Positions 55,515 to 63,719 of a stretch of 64,000 bases of DNA are shown piece by piece. Within the stretch, counting starts at the first letter, position 1, and every line of letters starts with the position of its first letter. A model generated the notes under the pieces. That model made no database searches and was not told where the DNA came from. It saw nothing but the letters and a program-made list of their open reading frames with translations. Origin of the DNA: Acidovorax defluvii (GTDB taxonomy: Bacteria; Pseudomonadota; Gammaproteobacteria; Burkholderiales; Burkholderiaceae_C); assembly GCA_003268905.1 (NCBI GenBank), contig QLTU01000014.1:38993-102992 (forward strand). The letters are read 5' to 3'. The position numbers were made by a program, and so were the translations under genes.

Positions 55515-56036
55515 TTACTTGGCCGTGATGACGGCGCAGGCCAGGCGCGGGCCTGCATTGCCGGTGGGCTGGGTCTTGAAGTCGTCGGGGTCGCGGTGCA
55601 CGATCAGGCCCTTGCCCACGATGTCGTTGGCGCTGCCGCCCACGCGGATCGTGCGCGATTCAAAGTGGATTGCAGCCACGCCACTGGCGTCGGCCTTGAG
55701 GCTGGGCAGGTCGCCCGTGTGGTGCTCGCCCATGCCATGGTGACCATGCGGCTTGCCACCCGGGTTGAAGTGGCCGCCGGCACTCAGGCCGTCGCCGCTG
55801 GAGCAATCGCCTTTTTCATGCACATGAAAACCATGCTCGGCGCCCGGCTTGAGACCACTGATGGAGCCCGACACCTTCACCACCTCGCCCCACTGCACAA
55901 AGGTCAAAGTGCCCGCTGCGGTGTTGCCGCGCGTGGGCTCCAGTTTGGCCGTGGCGCTGGGGCCTGACGAATACCCGGCGCAGCCGGCCAGCGAGGCCAC
56001 CACGGCGGCCGACACGAAAACGGTGTGAAAGGACAT
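55515..56036 (-). CDS. sodC: Cu/Zn superoxide dismutase, lipoprotein type
   Basis: A 173-residue SodC with a lipoprotein-like signal (VSAAVVASLAGCAGYSSG). All metal ligands are visible: HGFHVHEKGDC, AGGHFNPGGKPHG, HHTGDLPSL and IVHRDPDDFKTQPTGNAGP with the disulfide Cys in RLACAVI. A His-rich insert GKPHGHHGMGEHHTG is common in bacterial SodC and can help copper loading. It dismutates superoxide in the periplasm. Start at 56036 opens the signal. Confidence 0.94.
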   Translation of the reverse strand: MSFHTVFVSAAVVASLAGCAGYSSGPSATAKLEPTRGNTAAGTLTFVQWGEVVKVSGSISGLKPGAEHGFHVHEKGDCSSGDGLSAGGHFNPGGKPHGHHGMGEHHTGDLPSLKADASGVAAIHFESRTIRVGGSANDIVGKGLIVHRDPDDFKTQPTGNAGPRLACAVITAK

Positions 56037-56224
56037 GGCGAAGACTCCTGAAGTGGGTTGAGGGAAACCACCGGCATTCACGGAGATGGGGGGCTTGCCC
56101 CAGGCGCTGCCGGTGGGCGCCTTGGTGTCTGGGGCACATTCTCCATCCGGCAACCCATAACCACAACTGCTCTCAGCCACAGTGCGCAGTCAGCCGAATG
56201 TCGTGCGGTGGCTGTGCGCGGCGT

Positions 56225-57109
56225 TCACACCGAAATCAGCACGTCGCACTGCGACTGGGCCAGGGCATAGCGCGTGACGCTGCCCAAAAGCATGTCTTCC
56301 ACGGAGCTTTCCCCTTGCTTGCCCATGACGATCAGGTCGCAATCGAACTCCTGTTCTTGCTGAACCAGCACGAGTGACGGGTCCCCGTGCATCACCAGCG
56401 CCGGGGTCAATGCCGGGTTCAGACCTGCCTGCAGGCACAGCGCCTCCATATTTTGCCGTGCTTCCTGGCGCGCGTTGGCGCGGTACTGCTGGATCTGATC
56501 GGTTTGCACACCGGCGAATTCCATCATTCCCTCAAAAGGCACGTCAAAGGCATGCAGCAAGATGAGCGCTGCGCCCGGCGCAACCGCCTGCGCGAGGCGT
56601 ATGGAGCGCAGGGATGCCGCAGAAAAATCCACAGGCACCAGCACCGTCTTGTAGGGCTCGTGCGGCGCCTGTTTGACCACCAGCATGGGGCGCGTGGCCC
56701 TGCTCACCATGCGGTCGGCCGTGGAGCCCAGCAGCATGTGCCGCATGAAACTGGCGCCCCGCGCGCCCAGCACCACCAGGTCGGCGTTGATCGTTTCGGT
56801 GTGCTGGCGCAGCTCAGCAAGCAACGAGCCACTGGCCACATGCACCTGCGCCGTAACGCCATGGCGCCGCGCCACTGCCTTGGCCAGCTCTTGCATGGCG
56901 TTGTGCGGGGCATCCAGCATGCGTTTTTCCAGATCCGACGGAATCTGCCCGGCCAGGCGCCGCAGCCTTTCTATGGGCGCGGGCGTGGCAACGTGCACCA
57001 GATCGAGCTGCGCCCCGGTTGCCTGTGACACGCTGGCGGCACGCTCGACCGCATGGCGCGCGGGTGCGGAAAGATCGGTGGCGGCGACAAGCCGGTTCAA
57101 GGTGGCCAT
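56225..57109 (-). CDS. Universal stress protein with two Usp domains
   Basis: A 294-residue tandem UspA-like protein. Domain 1 (about 1-145) has LVAATDLSAPARHAVERA and LVVLGARGASFMRHMLLGS; domain 2 (about 155-294) has VLVPVDFSAASLRSIRLA and LIVMGKQGESSVEDMLLGS. Both keep the G-x2-G-x9-G(S/T) ATP-binding pattern. Cytoplasmic; expected to help survive stress or stasis. A single gene ahead of the antiporter gene in the same direction but 137 bp away (antiporter upstream). Confidence 0.9.
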   Translation of the reverse strand: MATLNRLVAATDLSAPARHAVERAASVSQATGAQLDLVHVATPAPIERLRRLAGQIPSDLEKRMLDAPHNAMQELAKAVARRHGVTAQVHVASGSLLAELRQHTETINADLVVLGARGASFMRHMLLGSTADRMVSRATRPMLVVKQAPHEPYKTVLVPVDFSAASLRSIRLAQAVAPGAALILLHAFDVPFEGMMEFAGVQTDQIQQYRANARQEARQNMEALCLQAGLNPALTPALVMHGDPSLVLVQQEQEFDCDLIVMGKQGESSVEDMLLGSVTRYALAQSQCDVLISV

Positions 57110-57245
57110 GGTGATTCTCCAACGGGCAAACGAGGGCTGGGGCGTTTCATTCTCTTGGACGGGCAGGTACAGCCCGGCACCGCAAAGGAGCCTGCAGCGC
57201 ACGATGTGCAGGTTTGTCTTCCACTGCCAGGCTGCTCGGGGGTGT

Positions 57246-58229
57246 TCATGCGCGCCAGAAAATCAGCGTGCCCAGATACACCGCATAGGCTGCCACAAAG
57301 CAGGCACCCTCCTTGCGAGAAATGAGGCGGTCGGACGCGAACACCGGCACACACACTAGCGCCACCAGTGCGGCCAGCGGAAGGTCAATGTAGCGCAGCG
57401 ATGCGTCTACCGGCACTCCGGCGGGACTCGCCAGACAGGTGGCTCCAAGAATGAACAGGATGTTATAGGTGCTGCTGCCGATGAGGTTGCCAATGGCAAT
57501 GTCCCGCTCGTTTTTCAGCGTTCCCATGATGGTGGTGGCCAGCTCGGGGGCCGAGGTGCCAATGGCCACGATGGTGAGGCCCACCACGGCATCCGAAACA
57601 CCCAGTGATTTGGCAATGTCTACTGCGCCCGATACCAGAAGCTCAGCCCCCACCACCGCTACCACGATACCGGCAGCGAGCATCAGCACACTTACCGTGC
57701 CCTGCAGCGTGGCAACTCGGGGCAGGATGTTTTTGGCGCTGTACTCGCGCGAAAACTCTTGCTGGATGGGCAGGCTTTCACGCCGGCTCAGGCGCACCAT
57801 GGCAATGGTGTAGAGCACGGATGCAGCCACCATCCAGGCGCCCTCTTGGCGGCTGAGCAGGCCGTCCCACGCCATCCACAGCAGCGCCAGCGCCGAGCCC
57901 ACCATCACGGGCAAATCGAGTTTCAGGCTGAGCAGCTGCACCTTGAGCGGCATGATCCACGCGCTCAACCCCAGAATCAGCAGGATGTTGACGATGTTGG
58001 TGCCGGCAATGTTGCCCACCGCAAGGCCACCATTGCCTTCTGCCGCCGCCGTCAAACCCACGGCCAGCTCGGGCGTGCTGGTGCCTATGGCCACCACCGT
58101 CAGGCCAAGAACCATGGGTGAAACCCCCAACAGGGCACCCACCCGTGATCCGCCACGAACGATGAGCTCCGCCCCCACGATGACAACAATGAGTCCGGCG
58201 ATAAAGGAGGTGATGGCAACCAGGTGCAT
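57246..58229 (-). CDS. Calcium/sodium antiporter (CaCA family, YrbG-like)
   Basis: A 327-residue inner-membrane exchanger with about ten TMs and the duplicated alpha repeats LTVVAIGTSTPELAVG and LTIVAIGTSAPELATT, which hold the ion-binding Glu. GNIAGTNIVNILLILG and GNLIGSSTYNILFILG are the paired second halves. It would expel calcium against sodium or protons. GGAG 5 bp before ATG 58229 favours this start; ATG 58238 is possible. Confidence 0.92.
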   Translation of the reverse strand: MHLVAITSFIAGLIVVIVGAELIVRGGSRVGALLGVSPMVLGLTVVAIGTSTPELAVGLTAAAEGNGGLAVGNIAGTNIVNILLILGLSAWIMPLKVQLLSLKLDLPVMVGSALALLWMAWDGLLSRQEGAWMVAASVLYTIAMVRLSRRESLPIQQEFSREYSAKNILPRVATLQGTVSVLMLAAGIVVAVVGAELLVSGAVDIAKSLGVSDAVVGLTIVAIGTSAPELATTIMGTLKNERDIAIGNLIGSSTYNILFILGATCLASPAGVPVDASLRYIDLPLAALVALVCVPVFASDRLISRKEGACFVAAYAVYLGTLIFWRA

Positions 58230-58304
58230 GCGCTCCATTATGGGAGGCGGTACGGGCCGTCCGCGAGACCATGCACCACGCGCCATCGGCAAATGGCAGG
58301 TGGC

Positions 58305-58898
58305 TCAGCTTTTGGGGAGGGACAATGCAAGCAGCCGCGCCAGCGCCCGGTCGTGAATGCCCTGGCGGCGCAACTCGTCAAAGGTGGCCTGCGCGTAGTC
58401 GCGTGTGGTGCCATAGCGCCCGCTGGCCTGCAGAAAAATGCGCCGGTATTCGTCCTCGTGCAATTCCCCCGTATGGCTGGGGCTTTGGCGCGACAAGGTA
58501 AATGCCAGCGCCTGCACCGGGCCTTGCATGGTGTGGCAGGTGAGCCAGCGCGGGTCGTAGACCGCAAGAGGCATTTCTCGCTGCCAGAGGTTGACCATGA
58601 CATCGTGCGCATGGGCGCGCTCCACCCGAAACACCATCCCCCGGCAACTACCGCCCGAGAGCATGCCAAACACCAGGCCAGGGCATTCGGGCGTGCCCCG
58701 GTTGATGCGGCTCCACATCTTGAGCGCCCGATGCCAGCCGTGCACCCGCGCGCTTCTGCGCTCGGCAAAGTCGAAGTCAGGCCGCCAGATCAGCGAGGCA
58801 TAGCCAAACACCCACAGATCGCTGCGGCCGCCCCATTGCTGCAAGGCACGCTCCAGCATGGGTGCCGGATCACGGGTGGGCGCGGGGAGCATCGTCAT
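58305..58898 (-). CDS. ChaC-like gamma-glutamylcyclotransferase
   Basis: A 197-residue ChaC family protein: opening motif VFGYASLIWRPDFDFAERR, ARVHGWHRALKMWSRINRG, GLVFGMLSGGSCRGMVFRV, and YDPRWL. Family members cleave glutathione to 5-oxoproline and Cys-Gly in the cytoplasm. The gene lies before the calcium antiporter gene (75 bp), echoing the ChaA/ChaC pairing of cation exchangers and ChaC in Escherichia coli. Confidence 0.88.
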   Translation of the reverse strand: MTMLPAPTRDPAPMLERALQQWGGRSDLWVFGYASLIWRPDFDFAERRSARVHGWHRALKMWSRINRGTPECPGLVFGMLSGGSCRGMVFRVERAHAHDVMVNLWQREMPLAVYDPRWLTCHTMQGPVQALAFTLSRQSPSHTGELHEDEYRRIFLQASGRYGTTRDYAQATFDELRRQGIHDRALARLLALSLPKS

Positions 58899-58956
58899 GG
58901 CAACACTTTACAATTGTCGGTTGGGCCAACAGGTCATTATTTACGGAGTTTTCCCC

Positions 58957-59499
58957 ATGTCATTCAACAGTTCTGACGACGACAGCCAGCAGCGTTTTGC
59001 CCTCGGTTTCCTGATTGCGCTGATTGCGCTGTTGATCTCTGTGGTGGTGGGCACCGTGGTGGTCAAGCAGCTGGGCGGATCGGCCCAATCCCAGCCTGCG
59101 GAAACGGCTGTTGCAGGCACCGCGCCAGCAGCGGCGGCCGTAGACGCTGATGCAATGGCAGCCGACGGCGCCAGCGTGCGCGTGGAAAACGGCGTGGTGA
59201 AGTTCTACTTTGCCAGCGGCAAGGCCGATCTGGCTGCAGGCGCCAACGAAGCTCTGGCCGATGTCGTCAAGGGTGTAGCCGACGGAAAAATGGCCGTGGT
59301 GTCTGGTTTTCATGACGCCACGGGCGACGCCGCCCTGAATGCCGAGCTGGCCAAGCAACGCGCCCTTGCCGTGCGCGACGCGCTCAAGGGCCTGGGCGTG
59401 GCCGAAGACAAGATCGAGCTGAAGAAGCCCGAAGAAACCACCGCCACCGGCAGCAACGCCGAAGCCCGCCGTGTGGAAGTGGTCCTGGGCGGCATGTAA
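58957..59499 (+). CDS. OmpA-like peptidoglycan-binding domain protein, inner-membrane anchored
   Basis: A 180-residue protein with a short cytoplasmic N-terminus, one TM (LGFLIALIALLISVVVGTVV), an Ala-rich linker and an OmpA_C domain (VVKFYFASGKADLAAGANEA, VVSGFHDATGDAALNAELAK, QRALAVRDALKGLGV). The SGFHDATGD loop replaces the usual GHTDxxG, keeping Asp and the later Arg pattern. It probably tethers the inner membrane to the cell wall. It ends in a strong terminator. Confidence 0.88.
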   Translation: MSFNSSDDDSQQRFALGFLIALIALLISVVVGTVVVKQLGGSAQSQPAETAVAGTAPAAAAVDADAMAADGASVRVENGVVKFYFASGKADLAAGANEALADVVKGVADGKMAVVSGFHDATGDAALNAELAKQRALAVRDALKGLGVAEDKIELKKPEETTATGSNAEARRVEVVLGGM

Positions 59500-59558
59500 G
59501 CCCAAGTTCTGGTGGGGCAGGGGAGCCGTGGATGCCACCCCTGCCTGCCCCCATGAAG

Positions 59559-59583
59559 AAGCCCGGCATTGCCGGGCTTTTTT
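59559..59583 (+). terminator. Intrinsic terminator of the OmpA-like gene
   Basis: AAGCCCGGC pairs with GCCGGGCTT around ATT and is followed by a run of six T (59578-59583). Confidence 0.92.
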
Positions 59584-59662
59584 GCGGGTGTACTGCGGAT
59601 TTCCCGCGCTGGGGGTGCGGTGCCCACCAGCAAGCGGTGGCGTCAGAAGAACCACTTATTTG

Positions 59663-59719
59663 TATAAAAAGTGCCTCTAGCCCTTATCAATAAAGCGCCA
59701 ATAGCTACTATATTAATAG
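59663..59719 (+). repeat. Dispersed palindromic repeat, intergenic
   Basis: AAAAAGTGCCTCTAGCCCTT, then ATCAAT, then AAAGCGCCAATAGCTACTAT. Both arms and tail carry substitutions, so this is an older copy. Confidence 0.78.
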
Positions 59720-59760
59720 CAAAATGGGTCTACTGCCCGTCAACCGCTTGAACGCACGAT

Positions 59761-60174
59761 TCAACGCAAACCCGTACCGCCCGCGCCCTCTGTGCGCTGG
59801 ATCAACTCAATCTTGTAGCCATCGGGGTCGGTGACAAACGCGATGACGGTGCTGCCGCCTTTGACGGGGCCTGCTTCACGCGTCACATTGCCGCCAGCGG
59901 CCTTGATTTTTTCGCATGCTGCGTAGGCGTCTGGCACGCCCAGCGCAATGTGGCCATAGGCGTTGCCGTGCTCGTAGCTCTCGGTGCCCCAGTTGTAGGT
60001 CAACTCGATTTCGGCCTGACCGGGGTTGCCGCCATCAAATCCCAGAAACGCCAGCGAGTATTTGTACTCGGGGTTTTCGGACTGGCGCAGCAGTTGCATG
60101 CCCAGCACCTGGGTATAGAAATCAATCGAGCGTTGAAGGTTGCCAACGCGCAGCATCGTGTGGAGGAATTTCAT
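59761..60174 (-). CDS. gloA: Lactoylglutathione lyase (glyoxalase I)
   Basis: A 137-residue glyoxalase I that isomerises the methylglyoxal-glutathione hemithioacetal. The four metal ligands are recognisable in FLHTMLRV (His), [10 protein letters not shown] (Glu), GHIALGV (His) and GYKIELIQR (Glu), and [12 protein letters not shown] is typical of the bacterial, nickel-type enzyme. Its start overlaps the end of the thioesterase gene by 4 bp, so it is the second gene of that unit. Confidence 0.95.
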   Translation of the reverse strand: MKFLHTMLRVGNLQRSIDFYTQVLGMQLLRQSENPEYKYSLAFLGFDGGNPGQAEIELTYNWGTESYEHGNAYGHIALGVPDAYAACEKIKAAGGNVTREAGPVKGGSTVIAFVTDPDGYKIELIQRTEGAGGTGLR

Positions 60175-60722
60175 GCCCTCGATTGTGCAGGCAAGTCAAA
60201 AACCAGGCAGGTGGTGGTGGCGTGGGCATACAGCGTGCCGTCCGGGCCCACCAGGCGCGCTTCGGCCGTGGCCAACTGGCGCCCGCTGTGGATCACGCGG
60301 CCTTCAGCGCGCACGCGTTGCACCTTGGGCGTGACGGCCTTGACCAGGTTGATGCCCAGCTCGGCCGTGGTGTAGCCACGCCCGGGCTCCATGCGCGTGT
60401 GCACGGCGCAGCCCAGCGCCGAGTCGAGCAGGGTGGCAAACCAGCCGCCGTGCACGGTGCCCATGGGGTTGAGGTGCTCGGCGCGCGGAGTGCCCTGGAA
60501 GATGGCCGTGCCTTCTCCCACTTCCACAATCAGAAAATCCAGCGTCTTGGCGATGGCGGCGTAGGGCAGCTCGCCGCGCAGCATGGCCTGCATCTGTTCC
60601 AGGCCGTTCAGGTGGGCAATCTGTTCACGCTGCGCCACGCCCGGGCCGGGGCCGACTTCCAGCCGCTCCAGGATCTCGCGTTCTTGCGCAAGCCAGTGTT
60701 CAAGGTGGTTGTGTTGGGTCAT
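60171..60722 (-). CDS. PaaI-type hotdog-fold thioesterase
   Basis: A 183-residue hotdog protein with an N-terminal extension ([20 protein letters not shown]) and the PaaI_thioesterase core: [24 protein letters not shown], quoted as [18 protein letters not shown], then [16 protein letters not shown] and [16 protein letters not shown]. It should hydrolyse acyl- or aryl-CoA in the cytoplasm. It is divergent from marR across a region with two palindromes, and is probably MarR-controlled. gloA follows with a 4-bp overlap. Confidence 0.88.
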   Translation of the reverse strand: MTQHNHLEHWLAQEREILERLEVGPGPGVAQREQIAHLNGLEQMQAMLRGELPYAAIAKTLDFLIVEVGEGTAIFQGTPRAEHLNPMGTVHGGWFATLLDSALGCAVHTRMEPGRGYTTAELGINLVKAVTPKVQRVRAEGRVIHSGRQLATAEARLVGPDGTLYAHATTTCLVFDLPAQSRA

Positions 60723-60759
60723 GGGGTGTCGTGGTCGGTGGTGGAGTTTGAATGTAGAT

Positions 60760-60788
60760 ATTGCATATGCAATTATTGCAGATACAAT
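60760..60788. promoter_or_regulatory. Two MarR-type operator sites between thioesterase and marR
   Basis: A perfect palindrome ATTGCATATGCAAT (60760-60773) is followed by an imperfect copy ATTGCAGATACAAT (60775-60788), 15 bp apart start to start, thus on one face of the helix about 1.5 turns away. The second copy ends 7 bp before the marR ATG. Confidence 0.75.
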
Positions 60789-60795
60789 TAAATTC

Positions 60796-61305
60796 ATGCA
60801 AGCCGACACAACCTCCATGGACTCTGCCCGAGCGCCCGCTTCCCAGGCGCCCCAGGCGCTGCCGCAAGGCTGTACCAACTTCAAGCTGCGCCAGCTGATG
60901 CGCCGCGTGGCAACCCACTACGACGCCGAAATGGCGAAGTGCGGGCTCAAGACCACGCAGTATTCGTTGCTGTCGCATGTGCTCAAGCTGGGGCCAATCC
61001 GCCCAGGCGACCTGGCGGTGGCCATGAAAATGGATGCCTCCACCCTCACCCGCAACCTGCGCCCTTTGGTAGATGCCGGTTGGGTCACGCTGGAGGCCGG
61101 CGCCGATGCGCGCAGCCGCCTGGTGCACATCACCGACACCGGCCGCGACAAACGCGCCGAAGCGCAGCGCCACTGGAAGGCGGCCCAACTGGCGCTGAAC
61201 GAAACGCTGGGCGCCGAACGCGTGATGGCGCTGCATGCACTCGTGGATGAATCCATGGATCTGCTGGCGGCGCTTCCCATGCAGGAGGCTGGCCATGACG
61301 AATAA
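60796..61305 (+). CDS. MarR-family transcriptional regulator
   Basis: A 169-residue winged-helix regulator: TTQYSLLSHVLKLGPIRPGD, recognition helix LAVAMKMDASTLTRNLRPLV, wing TLEAGADARSRLVHITDTGR. The first 20 residues are disordered-looking. Palindromes just upstream fit autorepression and control of the divergent thioesterase-gloA genes. The MATE transporter 77 bp downstream may also belong to its regulon. Confidence 0.92.
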   Translation: MQADTTSMDSARAPASQAPQALPQGCTNFKLRQLMRRVATHYDAEMAKCGLKTTQYSLLSHVLKLGPIRPGDLAVAMKMDASTLTRNLRPLVDAGWVTLEAGADARSRLVHITDTGRDKRAEAQRHWKAAQLALNETLGAERVMALHALVDESMDLLAALPMQEAGHDE

Positions 61306-61382
61306 GTCCCCGATGTGCTGCAACTGTTTACCGTGCGCATCGTGGGGCCGCGCAAACCCCGTGCTGCTGCAGCGGTGACGAC

Positions 61383-62789
61383 ATGACCGACACCCTGAAC
61401 CCGCGCACCCGCATGCTGCTGGAGGCGCCCATTGCGCCCACGCTGCTGCGACTGGCTGCGCCCAATGTGCTGGTGATGCTGGCGCAGGCGGGCGTCGGGC
61501 TTATCGAGACCTACTTTGTCGGCAAGCTGGGCACCGATGCGCTGGCGGGCATGGCGCTGGTGTTCCCGGTGGTCATGCTGATGCAGATGACCTCTGCCGG
61601 TGCCATGGGCGGCGGCATCGCGTCGGCCATTGCCCGCGCTTTGGGCGCGCGGCGGCGGGACGATGCCGACGCGTTGGTGCTGCACGCGCTGGCGATTGCG
61701 GCGGTGTTCTCGCTGATCTTTACGGTGGGCGTGGTGGGAGGAGGGCGCTGGCTTTATACCCGCATGGGCGGCACCGGAGGCGCGCTGGATGCTGCACTGG
61801 TCTATTCCAACTGGGTGTTTGCGGGCGCTTTTCTGGTGTGGCTGTTCAACACGCTGTCGGCCGTGATCCGGGGCACGGGCAACATGGCCGTGCCCGCGTA
61901 TGTCACGGTGCTGGGTGCGGTGGTGCTGGTGCCGCTGTCGCCGCTTTTCATCTTTGGCTGGGGCCCCATGCCCGGCCTGGGCATTGCCGGGGGTGCGATC
62001 GCGCTGATGTCGTATTACCTGATCGGCAGTGTGGTGCTGGCGGCATATCTGTGGTCCCCGCGCAGCTTGCTCCAGCCCTCGTTCAAGCACATCCGGTTTC
62101 GTTGGATCTTGTTCAAGGACATTCTGCGGGTCGGGCTGGTGGGCACCGTCTCTACCGTCGCCACCAATCTGTCGATTGGCGTCACCACCGCGTTGGTGGG
62201 CGGCTTTGGCACGGCGGCCATCGCGGGCTATGGAACTGCGTCTCGGCTTGAATATCTGCTGGTGCCACTGGTATTCGGCCTGGGCGCACCGCTGGTGGCC
62301 ATGGTGGGCACTTGTATTGGTGCAGGCCAGCGCGAACGAGCGCTGCGCGCCACTTGGATCGGCGCGACCATGGCGTTTGTGATCGCCGAAGCGATAGGGT
62401 TGTGGGCAGCGGCGTTTCCGGGCGTGTGGCTGTCGCTTTTCAACAGCGACCCCGCCATGCTGGAGGCGGGCGCGCAGTATCTGCGCACCGTCGGGCCGGT
62501 GTACGGTTTTTTTGGCCTGGGCCTGGTGCTGTACTTTGCCTCGCAAGGGGCAGGGCGCTTGCTCTGGCCGGTGATCGGCAACATCGTGCGCCTTGCCGTC
62601 GCGGTAACGGGAGGCTGGCTGGCGCTGCGCTGGGGCGGTGGTTTGGCGGCGGTGTTTGCCGCGCAGGGCGTGGCGCTGGTGCTGTACGGCGTGGTCAACG
62701 CCTGGGCGATCGCGGGTGGTGCCTGGTTCGGCCCGGTGGGTTGGCCGCGCAGCATGGCGGGCTTGCTGCGGCGCATGCCTCAGGTTTAA
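61383..62789 (+). CDS. MATE-family multidrug/sodium antiporter
   Basis: A 468-residue transporter with twelve TMs in two MATE halves (APNVLVMLAQAGVGLIETYF and GTVSTVATNLSIGVTTALVG starts), NTLSAVIRGTGNMAVPAYV in the first half and GLVLYFASQGAGRLLWPV in the second. It exports cationic compounds using Na+ or H+. It lies just behind marR in the same direction, a common arrangement for inducible efflux. Confidence 0.92.
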   Translation: MTDTLNPRTRMLLEAPIAPTLLRLAAPNVLVMLAQAGVGLIETYFVGKLGTDALAGMALVFPVVMLMQMTSAGAMGGGIASAIARALGARRRDDADALVLHALAIAAVFSLIFTVGVVGGGRWLYTRMGGTGGALDAALVYSNWVFAGAFLVWLFNTLSAVIRGTGNMAVPAYVTVLGAVVLVPLSPLFIFGWGPMPGLGIAGGAIALMSYYLIGSVVLAAYLWSPRSLLQPSFKHIRFRWILFKDILRVGLVGTVSTVATNLSIGVTTALVGGFGTAAIAGYGTASRLEYLLVPLVFGLGAPLVAMVGTCIGAGQRERALRATWIGATMAFVIAEAIGLWAAAFPGVWLSLFNSDPAMLEAGAQYLRTVGPVYGFFGLGLVLYFASQGAGRLLWPVIGNIVRLAVAVTGGWLALRWGGGLAAVFAAQGVALVLYGVVNAWAIAGGAWFGPVGWPRSMAGLLRRMPQV

Positions 62790-62790
62790 A

Positions 62791-62853
62791 AAATATGATC
62801 AAAATGGCCGCTAGCGCTTATCCATAAAGCGTTAGCAGCTATCAATTCAGTAG
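62791..62853 (+). repeat. Dispersed palindromic repeat, intergenic (best-preserved copy)
   Basis: AAAATGGCCGCTAGCGCTTA, then TCCAT, then AAAGCGTTAGCAGCTATCAA. It starts 1 bp after the MATE stop and lies between convergent genes. Confidence 0.88.
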
Positions 62854-62864
62854 TTTTTGTTGAA

Positions 62865-63686
62865 TCAAACTGGAACGGTGTAGTTCAGCGTCATGCGCCC
62901 GCCATCTACCGTCACGATCTCGCCGGTCACATAGCTGGCGGCATCGCTGGCCAGCCAGGCCACCACATCGGCAATCTCCGACGGCTCGCCGAGCCGCTTC
63001 ATGGGGGTGCGGCTCATGATTTTCTTACGGGCGTCATCACTGGTCAGCACGGCCTTGGCAGCCAGCTCGGTGGCGATGGTGCCGGGGGCCACGGCGTTCA
63101 CGCGGATGTTCTTGTCGGCCAGCGCCAGGGCCATCACGCGCGTGAGCTGGTTCACGCCGCCTTTGCTCACGTTGTAGCTGGAGATGTTGGGAATGGTCAG
63201 CACACCGTTGACCGAGCTCATGTTGACGATAGACCCACCGCCCGAAGCGACCATGGCCCGCGCCACGGCCTGGCCGACCAGGAATGAGCCCTTGAGGTTG
63301 ACGCGCAGCACAGCGTCAAAGTCGGCCTCGGTCACATCCAGAAAGTCGGCCGCGCGGAAGATGCCCGCGTTGTTCACCAACACGTCGATGCGCCCCAGCG
63401 TTGCGAGTGTCTGGGCCACCAGCGCATCCACCTGCGCCTTGTCGCCCACGTCACAACGTATGTAAAGCGCATCCAGTTCCAGTGCCAGCGCCTGGCCACG
63501 CGCATCGTCCACATCCACAATCACCGGCTTGGCGCCATCGGCAGCAAACCGGCGCACACACGCCTCCCCAATACCTTGCGCACCGCCGGTGACGATGCAA
63601 ACCCGACCTTGGTGGCCGAAATGGATAGAAGAAGTCGAAGGTGCGGGGGGCGAAAGGGTCATGGACATGGATATGGACATGGACAT
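62865..63686 (-). CDS. Short-chain dehydrogenase/reductase (SDR)
   Basis: A 273-residue (or shorter) classical SDR. NAD(P)-binding TGGAQGIGEACVRRFA, an acidic residue after beta-2 (VIVDVDDARG) favouring NAD, NNAGIF, catalytic Ser in NMSSVNGV, and YNVSKGG (YxxxK). The C-terminus GGRMTLNYTVPV follows the usual VDGG. The start is uncertain: four in-frame ATGs (63686, 63680, 63668, 63662) come from a hexamer repeat, and none has a good ribosome site. The substrate is unknown. Confidence 0.88.
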   Translation of the reverse strand: MSMSISMSMTLSPPAPSTSSIHFGHQGRVCIVTGGAQGIGEACVRRFAADGAKPVIVDVDDARGQALALELDALYIRCDVGDKAQVDALVAQTLATLGRIDVLVNNAGIFRAADFLDVTEADFDAVLRVNLKGSFLVGQAVARAMVASGGGSIVNMSSVNGVLTIPNISSYNVSKGGVNQLTRVMALALADKNIRVNAVAPGTIATELAAKAVLTSDDARKKIMSRTPMKRLGEPSEIADVVAWLASDAASYVTGEIVTVDGGRMTLNYTVPV

Positions 63687-63692
63687 GGATGG
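63661..63692 (-). repeat. Hexanucleotide repeat at the SDR start codon
   Basis: The plus strand reads ATGGAC/ATGGAT units repeated five times. On the minus strand they give alternating Met-Ser codons (MSMSISMSM) at the N-terminus. Confidence 0.85.
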
Positions 63693-63719
63693 TAGCGGGT
63701 CGGAAAAGCTATGGAACAA

